Notes under the pieces: generated by a model
Seen by the model: only the letters and a program-made list of their open reading frames with translations
What the model was told of the DNA's origin: nothing
Database searches by the model: none
Assembly (NCBI RefSeq): GCF_037044555.1
Contig: NZ_CP146275.1
Coordinates: forward strand, 3,018,501 to 3,082,500
DNA: 64,000 nucleotides
Direction: 5' to 3'
Source: Pelagibacterium nitratireducens
GTDB lineage: Bacteria; Pseudomonadota; Alphaproteobacteria; Rhizobiales; Devosiaceae
Part shown: piece after piece, positions 18,277 through 26,711 of the stretch
How positions within the stretch are numbered: the stretch's first letter is position 1
Layout of the letters: each line of letters opens with the position of its first letter
Position numbers and translations under genes: made by a program

Positions 18277-18681
18277 ATGAACACTTCCCTATTCGCTGTT
18301 TTGTGCGTCGGCCTCGGTGGCGGTGTCGGAGCGGTTTTTCGCCATATTGTTTCGACGATCGTTGCGCAAAAACTTGGTCACGGGACCTTCGGCATTCTTG
18401 CCGTCAACGTGACCGGCAGCCTGCTTATTGGACTTATTGGCGGTTTTTTCCTGGAGCCGGGCGTGACGGGGACACCATCGGAGCTCGTCTGGCTGCTGGC
18501 GGTGGTCGGGGTGTGTGGAGGGTACACGACGGTTTCGAGCTTTTCGCTGCAGACCCTGACATTGCTGCGTGAAGGGCAAGGCGGCCCGGCGCTTCTCAAT
18601 ATCGGCGCTTCGCTTGTTCTGTGTTTGTCGGCCACCGCTATCGGTTTTGCGCTGATCTATTCAATGGGGGCCATGCCATGA
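18277..18681 (+). CDS. crcB: Fluoride channel FluC/CrcB, first copy
   Basis: Fluoride-specific export channel in the inner membrane, 134 residues, four helices. Family motifs are GGGVGAVFRH near the N-terminus, the VNVTGSLLIG asparagine and the GGYTTVSSFS turn with the central sodium and phenylalanine-box elements. Start ATG 18277 follows GGGGG. Its stop overlaps the next start (ATGA), so the two copies are co-translated. Confidence 0.92.
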   Translation: MNTSLFAVLCVGLGGGVGAVFRHIVSTIVAQKLGHGTFGILAVNVTGSLLIGLIGGFFLEPGVTGTPSELVWLLAVVGVCGGYTTVSSFSLQTLTLLREGQGGPALLNIGASLVLCLSATAIGFALIYSMGAMP

Positions 18682-19094
18682 GCGAGCGGATGCTTGTCGT
18701 TGCCATAGCGTTCGGCGGCGCCGCAGGCAGCATGGCCCGCTTCGGGCTGTCGCTTTTTGCCGTTTCGATGATCCCTGGCTGGTTCATGGCCGGTACGCTG
18801 GCCGCCAATATTGCGGGGTCGGCGTTGATCGGGCTGATTGCCGCCTGGTCGGTGCGCCGCTTGCCTTCTCCCATTCTCAGCGGGTTTCTGATCACCGGGT
18901 TTTGTGGGGGGTTCACGACGTTTTCGGCATTTTCGCTCGAAGCGCTGCTTTTTGCGATGTCGGGGGCGTGGGCCGTGGCGCTGGGATATATCGCAGCTTC
19001 GATTATCGGCTGGATGGTTGCGGTGTGGGTGGGCTGGAGCGCGGGGATGGCGCTGTTTGCGGAAAAAGAGGCGGTCGCCCAAACCAAATCTTAA
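18678..19094 (+). CDS. crcB: Fluoride channel FluC/CrcB, second copy
   Basis: Second fluoride channel subunit, 138 residues, with GGAAGSMARFGLS, NIAGSALIG and GGFTTFSAFSLE. It diverges from the first copy yet keeps every motif. Tandem crcB genes in other bacteria can encode subunits that work together; FluC is a dual-topology dimer, and two divergent copies often have fixed opposite topologies. Here that is inference. Confidence 0.92.
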   Translation: MSERMLVVAIAFGGAAGSMARFGLSLFAVSMIPGWFMAGTLAANIAGSALIGLIAAWSVRRLPSPILSGFLITGFCGGFTTFSAFSLEALLFAMSGAWAVALGYIAASIIGWMVAVWVGWSAGMALFAEKEAVAQTKS

Positions 19095-19144
19095 ACGGGT
19101 CGCTGCCATAACCCTTGAGGTAAAAAGCCTTGGGGACCACGATC

Positions 19145-20374
19145 ATGCTCAGCCGCATAAACGCCATGGGCGTTCTGTTTGCCATCGCCGCGCTGATGGC
19201 GCTGGCGCTGGCGGGGGGACTGGCGCTTTACGCCATTATCGAGGATCCCGGTTCGAACAGCTATGCGCTGCTGGCCGAAGCGTTTCTCAACGGGCGGCTG
19301 GACACGACAACCTGCTTCGATGGCGATTGCGCGCGGTTCGAGGACAAGATCTTCGTGATGTTTCCGCCCGTCCCGGCGATCATCGCCCTGCCCTTCGTGG
19401 CGCTGTTCGGGGTCAATTTTTCCGGCTTCGTGTTTCTCTCGGCCATCGCCTTTGCGCTATCGGTGTGGCTGTGGTGGCAGATTTTCGAGGGGCTGAAGGT
19501 TGAGCGCGATGTGGCGATCTGGCTGCTGCTGGGGCTGGCCTTTGCCACCCCGCTCTATTTCGTGACCATCCGCGGCGACGGCATCTGGTTTTTTGCCCAG
19601 GCGATCGGGTTCGCCTTCACCTCGCTGGCCATCCACCAGATGGTGCGCGGGGGGAGCCTGATCCTGGCCGGGGCGTGCATCGGGGCGGCGTTTTTGTGCC
19701 GGCAAATGGCGGTGTTTTACCTGCCGTTCCTGTTTGCCCTGTCGCTGGACCGGTTCGAGCCGCTGATCAGCTTTTCGCGTGAGCATATCGTGCGGGTGCT
19801 CAAGCTGGGTCTGCCGGCGGGCGTCGCGGTTCTGATCTATCTTGCCTACAATTATCTTCGGTTCGGCGATCCGATGCAGACCGGCTACCCTTACATGATT
19901 GGCGCCGATATTGCCGAGGGCGGATCGATGATCAACTACCGGCTGGCCGAGCACGGGCTGTGGTCGTCGGCCTATGTGTTGTTCAACACGCTCTATCTGT
20001 TCGTGCAGGGCTTCCACATGGATTTCGGCGGCAATGCGATGGTCGAACCCGTCGGACTCGATCCGTCGGGCACGGCGCTTCTGGCGGCCAGCCCGTTCGT
20101 TCTGTTCGCGTTTTTCGCGCCGATGCGCCGGCCGGTACTGATCGGGATTGCGACGATCCTCGTTATCGCCGTGCCCACCCTGTTCTATCACTCGAACGGG
20201 TATTCCCAGTTCAACGTGCAGCGCTATGCGCTCGACTGGCTGCCCATCGTCTTTTACATGCTGGCGCTTGCCGTCACCGATCGCGACATGCGCGGGCTGG
20301 CGCTGCTGGTGACTTTCGGGATCGGGCTTAACCTCATTACCATGGCGTTTCTGGCACTGGGATTGGCGGCGTAG
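19145..20374 (+). CDS. Multi-spanning membrane protein, possible GT-C glycosyltransferase
   Basis: 409 residues with about ten hydrophobic spans. The first periplasmic loop contains acidic residues (IEDPGSNSYALLAEAFLNGRLDT) and FPPVPAI, as in GT-C fold polyprenyl-phosphate sugar transferases; later SNGYSQFNVQRYALDW resembles the conserved tail of that group. I infer, not prove, a lipid-linked sugar transferase. It is near an exporter, GtrA and a UbiA-type prenyltransferase, all of which fit polyprenyl-linked sugar metabolism. The start may also be TTG 19130, which has GAGG upstream; ATG 19145 has GGGGA. Its last 57 bases are duplicated downstream. Confidence 0.65.
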   Translation: MLSRINAMGVLFAIAALMALALAGGLALYAIIEDPGSNSYALLAEAFLNGRLDTTTCFDGDCARFEDKIFVMFPPVPAIIALPFVALFGVNFSGFVFLSAIAFALSVWLWWQIFEGLKVERDVAIWLLLGLAFATPLYFVTIRGDGIWFFAQAIGFAFTSLAIHQMVRGGSLILAGACIGAAFLCRQMAVFYLPFLFALSLDRFEPLISFSREHIVRVLKLGLPAGVAVLIYLAYNYLRFGDPMQTGYPYMIGADIAEGGSMINYRLAEHGLWSSAYVLFNTLYLFVQGFHMDFGGNAMVEPVGLDPSGTALLAASPFVLFAFFAPMRRPVLIGIATILVIAVPTLFYHSNGYSQFNVQRYALDWLPIVFYMLALAVTDRDMRGLALLVTFGIGLNLITMAFLALGLAA

Positions 20375-20495
20375 TTCCTAAGTGGTCACGCTTCCGAACC
20401 GAAAAAGTGGAAACCACTTTTTCTGGAAGCGCTCCGGTGGGATCGGGCTTAACCTCATTACCATGGCGTTTCTGGCACTGGGATTGGCGGCGTAG
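20318..20495 (+). repeat. 57-bp direct repeat of a gene end flanking a family A element
   Basis: Positions 20318-20374 (the last 19 codons of the preceding gene, including its TAG) recur exactly at 20439-20495. The spacing is 121 bp, and the start of a second, degraded family A unit follows the second copy (from about 20505). A tandem duplication took the gene end and the neighbouring repeat together. Confidence 0.9.
20389..20431. repeat. Family A structured repeat (copy A2)
   Basis: Outer helix CGCTTCC (20389-20395) / GGAAGCG (20425-20431), GAACCG (20396-20401), inner helix AAAAAGTGG / CCACTTTTT with loop AAA, then CT (20423-20424). It lies between convergent genes. Confidence 0.85.
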
Positions 20496-20531
20496 CGTCT
20501 TGTCTGGTCGCGCTTTCGAACCGACAAGCGC

Positions 20532-22259
20532 TTATTCAGCCGCCCAGGCGCCGAACTGCGCATTGTGCAGGCGAGCGTAGGCGCCGGCCCTGGCGACCAG
20601 CGCTTCATGGGCGCCCTCTTCCACGATACGGCCATCGGCGACCACGGCGATGCGGTCCGCATTGCGGATGGTGGCCAGGCGGTGGGCGATGACCAGAGTG
20701 GTGCGGCCCTCCGAGAGTGCCGAAAGCGCGCGCTGGATCTGCATTTCTGTTTCGGTATCGAGCGCCGAGGTCGCCTCGTCGAGAATGAGGATCGGCGGGT
20801 TTTTCAGAAATATTCGCGCGATGGCGAGGCGCTGCTTCTGGCCGCCCGAGAGTTTGACCCCGCGCTCGCCGATCATGGTATCGAGCCCGTCGGGCAATTG
20901 GGCAATGACGCTATCGAACTGGGCGCTGCGGGCGGCGGCCATGATCTCCTCGTCGGTTGCACCCAGACGGCCATAAGCGATGTTGTCGCGGATCGAGGTG
21001 CCGAACATGAAAACGTCCTGCTGGACGATGCCGATCTGGCTGCGCAGGGAATCCTGGGTCATGTCGCGGATGTCGATGCCATCGATGGTGATGGCGCCGG
21101 AATCGATTTCGTAAAAGCGCGGCAGCAGTGAGCAGATCGTGGTCTTGCCCGCACCGGAGGGACCGACCAGGGCGATGGTTTGCCCGGCTTTAACGCCGAG
21201 GGTGATGTCGGCCAGGATCGGGCGGTTGTCCGAATAGGCGAAGTTGACCTTGTCGAAGACGATATCGCCCCTGAGATCGGAAACCCTTTTTGCGCTTGGG
21301 CTATCGACGATATCGGGTTCGGTATCGATCAGGTCGGTGAAGCGTTTGAAGCCGGCGATGCCTTTGGGATAGCTTTCGATGACCGAGATGATCTTGTCGA
21401 TGGGACGAAACAGAACGGTGATGAGAAGCAGAAAGCCGACGAACTGGCCGTAGGTCATTTCGCCATACATGACGAGCGCGGTCCCGGCGAGCATGACCAT
21501 CAACTGCACGAGGCTCTTGGCCATATAGGACATCGAGATCGACGCCGTCATGATCTTGTAGGCCTTGAGCTTGGTGGTGCGGTAGCTCTGATTGTCACCT
21601 TCAAACAGCTTGCGCTCATGGCGCTCATTGGCAAAGGCACGTACGGCACGGACCCCGCCGATCGATTCCTCGATGCGCTGGTTGAAATCGCCGACCCGGC
21701 CGTAAAGGTTCTTCCAGGTCATGGTCATGGCGCTTCCGTATTTGAAGATCAGGAAGGCGGCGACCGGGACGATGAACAGGGTGAGCGCGGCGAGCTTTAA
21801 ATTCATCAGCGCCATGATGATGAAGGCACCGATAAAGGTCATGATGGCTATAAAGACGTCTTCGGGACCGTGATGGGCGATCTCACCGACCTCTTCGAGA
21901 TCCTTGGTGACGTGGGTAATGAGGTGCCCGGTCTTCTTGTTGTCGAAATAGCGGAATGAGAGTTTGTGGAGGTGATCGAAGGCCTGACGGCGCATGTCGG
22001 TCTCGATGCCGATGCCAAGCGCGTGGCCCCAATAGTTGACCACCGAAAGCAGGCCCGCATTGAGGATATAGACGACCAGCAGACCAGCAGCGGCGGCAAG
22101 AATCCAGAACCAGTTCTGGCTGGGCAGCAATTGATCGACATAGAGCTGGACGACCACGGGGAAGCTCAATTCGAGCAGGCCGACGATGACCGCGCAGCCG
22201 AAATCGAGGAAAAACAGGCCCTTATAGGGCGCGTAATAGGAGAAAAATCGGCGCAGCAT
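20532..22259 (-). CDS. MsbA-like ABC exporter (fused permease and ATPase)
   Basis: Half-transporter of 575 residues: six membrane helices (about 1-310), then the nucleotide-binding domain with GPSGAGKTT (Walker A, near 373), LSGGQKQR (signature) and ILILDEATSALD (Walker B). It resembles lipid or glycolipid exporters. The substrate is not readable from sequence; neighbouring genes suggest a lipid-linked sugar or glycan. Confidence 0.9.
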   Translation of the reverse strand: MLRRFFSYYAPYKGLFFLDFGCAVIVGLLELSFPVVVQLYVDQLLPSQNWFWILAAAAGLLVVYILNAGLLSVVNYWGHALGIGIETDMRRQAFDHLHKLSFRYFDNKKTGHLITHVTKDLEEVGEIAHHGPEDVFIAIMTFIGAFIIMALMNLKLAALTLFIVPVAAFLIFKYGSAMTMTWKNLYGRVGDFNQRIEESIGGVRAVRAFANERHERKLFEGDNQSYRTTKLKAYKIMTASISMSYMAKSLVQLMVMLAGTALVMYGEMTYGQFVGFLLLITVLFRPIDKIISVIESYPKGIAGFKRFTDLIDTEPDIVDSPSAKRVSDLRGDIVFDKVNFAYSDNRPILADITLGVKAGQTIALVGPSGAGKTTICSLLPRFYEIDSGAITIDGIDIRDMTQDSLRSQIGIVQQDVFMFGTSIRDNIAYGRLGATDEEIMAAARSAQFDSVIAQLPDGLDTMIGERGVKLSGGQKQRLAIARIFLKNPPILILDEATSALDTETEMQIQRALSALSEGRTTLVIAHRLATIRNADRIAVVADGRIVEEGAHEALVARAGAYARLHNAQFGAWAAE

Positions 22260-22311
22260 CGTCGGATCGCTTTCAATACCGCCCGGACCTAGCGCGCTTA
22301 AACCAGACTCG

Positions 22312-22749
22312 TCAAGTCAAGTTTTCTGCGTGGTCGGGAGCGGTCCGAAAACTGAGATATTTGTGGCCGAAGAAATTTGCAACAGCGCCGACGCCGATTG
22401 CCGTGCCGTGTGCAACCGCTTCAGGCAGCAAGCGCCATCCGATGGCCGGGAGCAAATGATCGAGCAGGGCCAGGGAAACCGCCATGACGACAACGGCGCC
22501 GAGCGCATTGACGATGAGAAAGAGCGTGGCCTGCAGCGCCATGGACTGGCGGGAATTGGGAAACACATAGGCGCGGTAGAGCGTGAACCCGGCGCTCATG
22601 CCAATGAGATAGGCCACGAACACGGCGGCGGGAAACGGCAGCACGAGCGAGAGCGGGAAACGCACCAGCCAGTTGATCGCCGCTGCAAGACCGCCAAGCA
22701 GCAGGAAGCGCACGACCTGGGGCAGCTTGAGGAAGGCCTGCGGGCTCAT
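22312..22749 (-). CDS. GtrA-like membrane protein
   Basis: 145 residues with four membrane helices and the family signature FLLLGGLAAAINWLVRFPL near the N-terminus and NFFGHKYLSFR near the C-terminus. GtrA family members help move or use polyprenyl-phosphate sugars in surface glycan synthesis. Start ATG 22749 overlaps the stop of the upstream HAD-UbiA gene (ATGA), so the two are translationally coupled. A longer reading frame reaching 23622 runs through that gene and is not used. Confidence 0.88.
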   Translation of the reverse strand: MSPQAFLKLPQVVRFLLLGGLAAAINWLVRFPLSLVLPFPAAVFVAYLIGMSAGFTLYRAYVFPNSRQSMALQATLFLIVNALGAVVVMAVSLALLDHLLPAIGWRLLPEAVAHGTAIGVGAVANFFGHKYLSFRTAPDHAENLT

Positions 22750-24227
22750 ATGCCGATCCAGGCGAGAAAGAAGCCGAGCGCCAGACCGGCGGCGAGCATG
22801 AGGCTTTTGGGGTCTTTCATGGCAAAGGCGACGGGATCGTCGTTGAGTTCGCCGCGAAAGCTGAGCATCCAGATGCGGCCGATCCACAGGAACAGGGCGG
22901 CGGGCATGAGCCAGAGCCAGATCGAATCCGAATAGAAATCGGCGGCCAGGGCATCCTGGGTGAGATAGAGCACAAGGATGAGAACCGAGCCGATGCCGCT
23001 GGCCACGCCCATGGCCATGATGAAGGGCGCATCGGTTGTGAAATATCCGCGCCCACTGATCCGGCCCGATCCGCCATTGTCGGTCATGCGCTGCACCTCG
23101 GTGTTGCGCTTGGCGAAGGAAAGCGAGGCAAACAGGAACATGGAAAAGACAAGCAGCCAGGGCGAGGCCATGACACCGACGGCGACAATGCCCAATACGA
23201 GTCGCAAGGTGAACAGCACGGCCAGCGTGAAGGCATCGAGGATCGGCTTGCGTTTGATCCCCAGGGAATAGGCGACGGTGAGGGTCAGATAGGCGGCAAG
23301 CGTTGCGACAACCAGGGGATTGACCAGCGCGCCGAGCGCGAAGGCGGCAATCATGGCGACGGGCATGGCGGCCACGGCATTGGCGATGGATATGCGACCG
23401 GCCGCGAGCGGACGGTTGCGCTTGGACCAATGGCGGCGGTCGTCGGCGATGTCCCAGAGGTCGTTGAGGAGATATGTCGAGGAGGCGAGGATGCCCAGGG
23501 CGAGAAATGCCATGCCCGCGCTGGTCCATGCTGCGAGGTCGAGCATATGGCCACCCAGCATGAGCGGCACGAACACCAAGGCGTTCTTGGCCCATTGATG
23601 CAGGCGCGCCTCCTTGATCCAATCCCTGAGCCGTGTGGGACGCTTTATGGTGTGCTCGATATCGGTCAGGCGGGCGGCCGCGCGCTCCACGCCACCGGCG
23701 GTTTCGACAAGAACGCCGGCTTTCGCGACTTTCCAGACGGCAAGGTCGGTCTTGCTGTCGCCGGCATAGACGAAGCCATCGGGAAACATTTCGGCCAGCT
23801 TTTGAGCCTTTGTGGCGCCCTTGAGATTGGTGATGCCATCGGATGCGATGGTCTTATCGATAAAGGGGAAGCGGTGAGCGATGCGTATGGCCAGCAGGCT
23901 GTCTGCCGCTGTGGCCAGAATGATTTGACGGCCTTTTGCCTTTTCGGCCTCGGCGTAGGCGACAAGCTCGGCGTTGAGCGGGATGTCGTCGACCTCGAGG
24001 GTCACCTGGCTGGCCAGTTGCTGCTTGAGATGCGCCTTGCCCTTGAGGAGCCAGAGCACGAGGGAAAACAGGCCGAACGGGTTCTGCTTGAGATAGGCGA
24101 AAACCGTCTCGTGCAGCAGATCGGTGCGGATCAGGGTGTCGTCGAGATCGAGAACGAGCGGGAGAAGGCCCGATCGGGGTTTCCGGTCGGCACGGGTCTG
24201 TTTGACCGCAACAGCTGATTTGGGCAT
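22746..24227 (-). CDS. HAD phosphatase-UbiA prenyltransferase fusion (DPPR synthase-like)
   Basis: 493 residues. The N-terminal HAD domain has DLDDTLIRTD (nucleophile motif, about residue 27), a threonine motif ATAADS and DSKTDLAV. The C-terminal UbiA domain (about 205-493) has the prenyl-diphosphate site NDLWDIADDRRHWSKRNRP, with eight to nine helices. The UbiA part is like decaprenyl-phosphate phosphoribosyltransferase, whose 5-phosphoribosyl product needs dephosphorylation, so a fused HAD domain would supply that step. It is coupled to gtrA. Assignment to a decaprenyl-phosphoryl-ribose or arabinose pathway is inference. Confidence 0.82.
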   Translation of the reverse strand: MPKSAVAVKQTRADRKPRSGLLPLVLDLDDTLIRTDLLHETVFAYLKQNPFGLFSLVLWLLKGKAHLKQQLASQVTLEVDDIPLNAELVAYAEAEKAKGRQIILATAADSLLAIRIAHRFPFIDKTIASDGITNLKGATKAQKLAEMFPDGFVYAGDSKTDLAVWKVAKAGVLVETAGGVERAAARLTDIEHTIKRPTRLRDWIKEARLHQWAKNALVFVPLMLGGHMLDLAAWTSAGMAFLALGILASSTYLLNDLWDIADDRRHWSKRNRPLAAGRISIANAVAAMPVAMIAAFALGALVNPLVVATLAAYLTLTVAYSLGIKRKPILDAFTLAVLFTLRLVLGIVAVGVMASPWLLVFSMFLFASLSFAKRNTEVQRMTDNGGSGRISGRGYFTTDAPFIMAMGVASGIGSVLILVLYLTQDALAADFYSDSIWLWLMPAALFLWIGRIWMLSFRGELNDDPVAFAMKDPKSLMLAAGLALGFFLAWIGI

Positions 24228-24419
24228 CGCACCTGCTCACTTTGCAAATTTCGCCCCGTTATCGCGGGCGCGAAGCTGTGGTGCAAAGAAAACAGCAAAT
24301 AAGCGTTAATCAGGCGCGACGCGCAAATCAGTCAAATGCACGACAAAATTTACGCTTTATCGATCTGGCTTAATATGGTGCCAACAGGATCGATAAAATC
24401 GTACCTGTTTATCAAGCCT

Positions 24420-25118
24420 CTAGTTCGCCACGAATTTTTCGTCGAAGGCATAGCCCGCGCCGCGGACGGTGCGGATGGGGTCCTTGACCCGCCCCCGATT
24501 GATGGCCTTGCGCAGCCGGCCGACATGGACGTCCACGGTGCGCTCGTCGACATAGACATCGGTGCCCCAGACGCCATCGAGCAATTGCTCACGCGAATAG
24601 ACGCGGCCGGGATTGCCCATGAGGTATTCGAGCAGGCGGTACTCTGTGGGGCCGAGATGGACTTCCTTGCCCGAGCGGCGGACGCGATGGGTGGTGCGGT
24701 CGAGTTCGATGTCGCCCGCCTTGAGGATAGCAGCGATCAACTGCGGGTTCGACCGGCGCAAAAGGGCGTTGATGCGGGCCATCAGCTCGGGAAGCGAAAA
24801 GGGTTTGACGACATAATCGTCGGCCCCGGTCGCCAGACCGCGCACCCGCTCTTCTTCCTCGCCGCGTGCGGTGAGCATGATGATCGGGATGCGGGCGGTA
24901 TCGGTGCGGGCGCGGATGCGGCGGCAGATCTCGATGCCCGAAGTGCCCGGCAGCATCCAGTCGAGCAGGATGATATCGGGCGTGTTTTCGGCGATGCGCA
25001 GCATGGCCTCTTCGGCATCTTCGGCGGTTGCGACGGAAAAATCTTCCGCCTCGAGATTGTATCGCAGAAGTTCGACGAGATCGGCCTCGTCTTCGACAAC
25101 AAGAACCTGAGGGATCAT
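24420..25118 (-). CDS. phoB: Phosphate response regulator PhoB
   Basis: OmpR-family regulator, 232 residues. Receiver domain with acidic pair ED near 9-10, phosphoacceptor D53 in LLDWMLPG and lysine in DDYVVKPFS; winged helix DNA-binding domain from about 130 with RTVDVHVGRLRKAI and IRTVRGAGYAFD. Last gene of the phosphate operon, 3 bases after phoU. Phosphorylated by PhoR, it would bind the Pho box at 30722-30750. Confidence 0.97.
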   Translation of the reverse strand: MIPQVLVVEDEADLVELLRYNLEAEDFSVATAEDAEEAMLRIAENTPDIILLDWMLPGTSGIEICRRIRARTDTARIPIIMLTARGEEEERVRGLATGADDYVVKPFSLPELMARINALLRRSNPQLIAAILKAGDIELDRTTHRVRRSGKEVHLGPTEYRLLEYLMGNPGRVYSREQLLDGVWGTDVYVDERTVDVHVGRLRKAINRGRVKDPIRTVRGAGYAFDEKFVAN

Positions 25119-25121
25119 TGA

Positions 25122-25829
25122 CTAGCCCTTGATCTGCTCACGCTTGAAATCCTCGACGTCCGACGTCAGTGACTGGCCGGTCGCAAGGAAATAGGCCTGC
25201 TCTGCTATGTTGGTCGAGTGATCGCCCACCCGCTCAAGATTTTTGCCGCAGAACAGGAGGTGCGTACACATGGTGATATTACGCGGATCTTCCATCATGT
25301 AGGTGAGGAGTTCGCGGAACAGGGAAACATAGAGCGCATCGACGTCGGTATCGCGCTCGACCACATCGACCGCCATGTCCTTGTCGCGGGCGGCAAAGGC
25401 ATCGAGGGCCAGCTTGACCTGGCGCTGGACGAGTTCGCCCATGTGGCGCAGTCCGTTCTTGAACTGGCTCGACATGCCGATGCCTTCGAACTGGGTGGAG
25501 CGACGGGCCGTCGACTTGGCCATGTCGCCGATGCGTTCGAGATCGTTGGCGACGTGAATGGAAGCGATGACAAGGCGCAGGTCCTGCGCCATGGGCTGGC
25601 GCCGGGCGATGATCGAGACCGCCATCTCGTCGATCTGGGCCTGCATGGCGTCGACCTTCTTGTCGGCGGCCACAGTGGCCAGCGCAAGGTCGGCATCGGA
25701 GCGGATCAGGGCGTCGGTGGCGTTGGAAATCGCCTTTTCGACAAACCCGCCCATTTCCGAGATCGAACGGGCCAACTCGATCAGTTCATCTTCGTAGGAG
25801 CTAACGATATGTTCGCTTGAATTGGGCAT
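25122..25829 (-). CDS. phoU: Phosphate signalling protein PhoU
   Basis: 235 residues, two PhoU three-helix repeats with the metal-site pattern DLERIGDMAKS in the first and NLERVGDHSTNIAE in the second. It couples the PstSCAB transporter state to PhoR and represses the regulon when phosphate is plentiful. It sits 12 bases after pstB. Confidence 0.97.
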   Translation of the reverse strand: MPNSSEHIVSSYEDELIELARSISEMGGFVEKAISNATDALIRSDADLALATVAADKKVDAMQAQIDEMAVSIIARRQPMAQDLRLVIASIHVANDLERIGDMAKSTARRSTQFEGIGMSSQFKNGLRHMGELVQRQVKLALDAFAARDKDMAVDVVERDTDVDALYVSLFRELLTYMMEDPRNITMCTHLLFCGKNLERVGDHSTNIAEQAYFLATGQSLTSDVEDFKREQIKG

Positions 25830-25841
25830 GACGTGGGTCTC

Positions 25842-26711
25842 CTACCCGATGCGGCCGGTGATGTAATCCTGGGTGCGCTTTTCCCTGGGATTGGTGAAGA
25901 TGGATTCGGTCGGACCTTCCTCGATCAGCTTGCCCAGGTGGAAGAACGCGGTCTTTTGCGAGACGCGCGCGGCCTGCTGCATGGAGTGGGTGACGATAAC
26001 AATGGTGTAATTGGCACGCAATTCGTCGATCAGCTCCTCGATGATCGCGGTTGCGATCGGATCGAGTGCCGAGCAGGGCTCGTCCATGAGGATGACTTCG
26101 GGACCGACCGCTATGGCGCGCGCGATGCACAGGCGCTGCTGCTGGCCACCCGACAGGCCGGTGCCGGGCGAATGCAGCCGGTCCTTGACCTCTTCGAACA
26201 GCCCCGCCTTTTGCAGCGAAGTCACGACGATTTCTTCAAGATCGGACTTGTTGCGGGCCAGTCCGTGGATCTTGGGGCCATAGGCAACGTTTTCAAATAT
26301 CGATTTGGGGAACGGATTGGGCTTTTGGAACACCATACCGATCCGGGCGCGCAGTTCGACCACGTCGAGGCTGGCGTCGTAAAGATTGTCGCCGTCGAGA
26401 GCGACGGTGCCGGTGACCCGGCAGCCCTCGATGGTATCGTTCATACGATTGATGCAGCGCAGGAATGTGGATTTGCCGCACCCCGAAGGGCCGATAAAGG
26501 CGCTGACAGCCTTTTCGGGGATATCGATCGAAACGTCGAACAGCGCCTGTTTTTCATTGTAGAAGACCGAAACGTCTTCCGCCTTGAGGCGCGCGGGGTG
26601 CCCGGTATCGTCGGGCGTGCGGACTGTCTGGAAGCCGGCCTCGCCAGCTGTCGTGTTGCTCTGGTTCATCGGAGGCATTGCACTCCTGTCCATTGTGGTT
26701 CCGATTGTCAT
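25842..26711 (-). CDS. pstB: Phosphate ABC transporter ATPase PstB
   Basis: 289 residues. Walker [10 protein letters not shown], signature LSGGQQQR, Walker [14 protein letters not shown] and the PstB-specific [17 protein letters not shown] are all intact. The ATG overlaps the pstA stop (ATGA) with GGAGC upstream; in-frame ATGs six, eleven and fourteen codons further in are possible starts. An N-terminal extension of about 40 residues precedes the ABC domain. Confidence 0.97.
   Translation of the reverse strand: MTIGTTMDRSAMPPMNQSNTTAGEAGFQTVRTPDDTGHPARLKAEDVSVFYNEKQALFDVSIDIPEKAVSAFIGPSGCGKSTFLRCINRMNDTIEGCRVTGTVALDGDNLYDASLDVVELRARIGMVFQKPNPFPKSIFENVAYGPKIHGLARNKSDLEEIVVTSLQKAGLFEEVKDRLHSPGTGLSGGQQQRLCIARAIAVGPEVILMDEPCSALDPIATAIIEELIDELRANYTIVIVTHSMQQAARVSQKTAFFHLGKLIEEGPTESIFTNPREKRTQDYITGRIG

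Noticed and set aside
22312..23622. 436-codon version of the GtrA gene
   Set aside because: The first 290 codons run out of frame through the HAD-UbiA gene; the GtrA domain with its coupled ATGA start explains the real gene.
24388..24414. Hairpin AACAGG...CCTGTT after phoB as terminator
   Set aside because: It folds with a small inner stem but has no T-run, so I do not call it a terminator.
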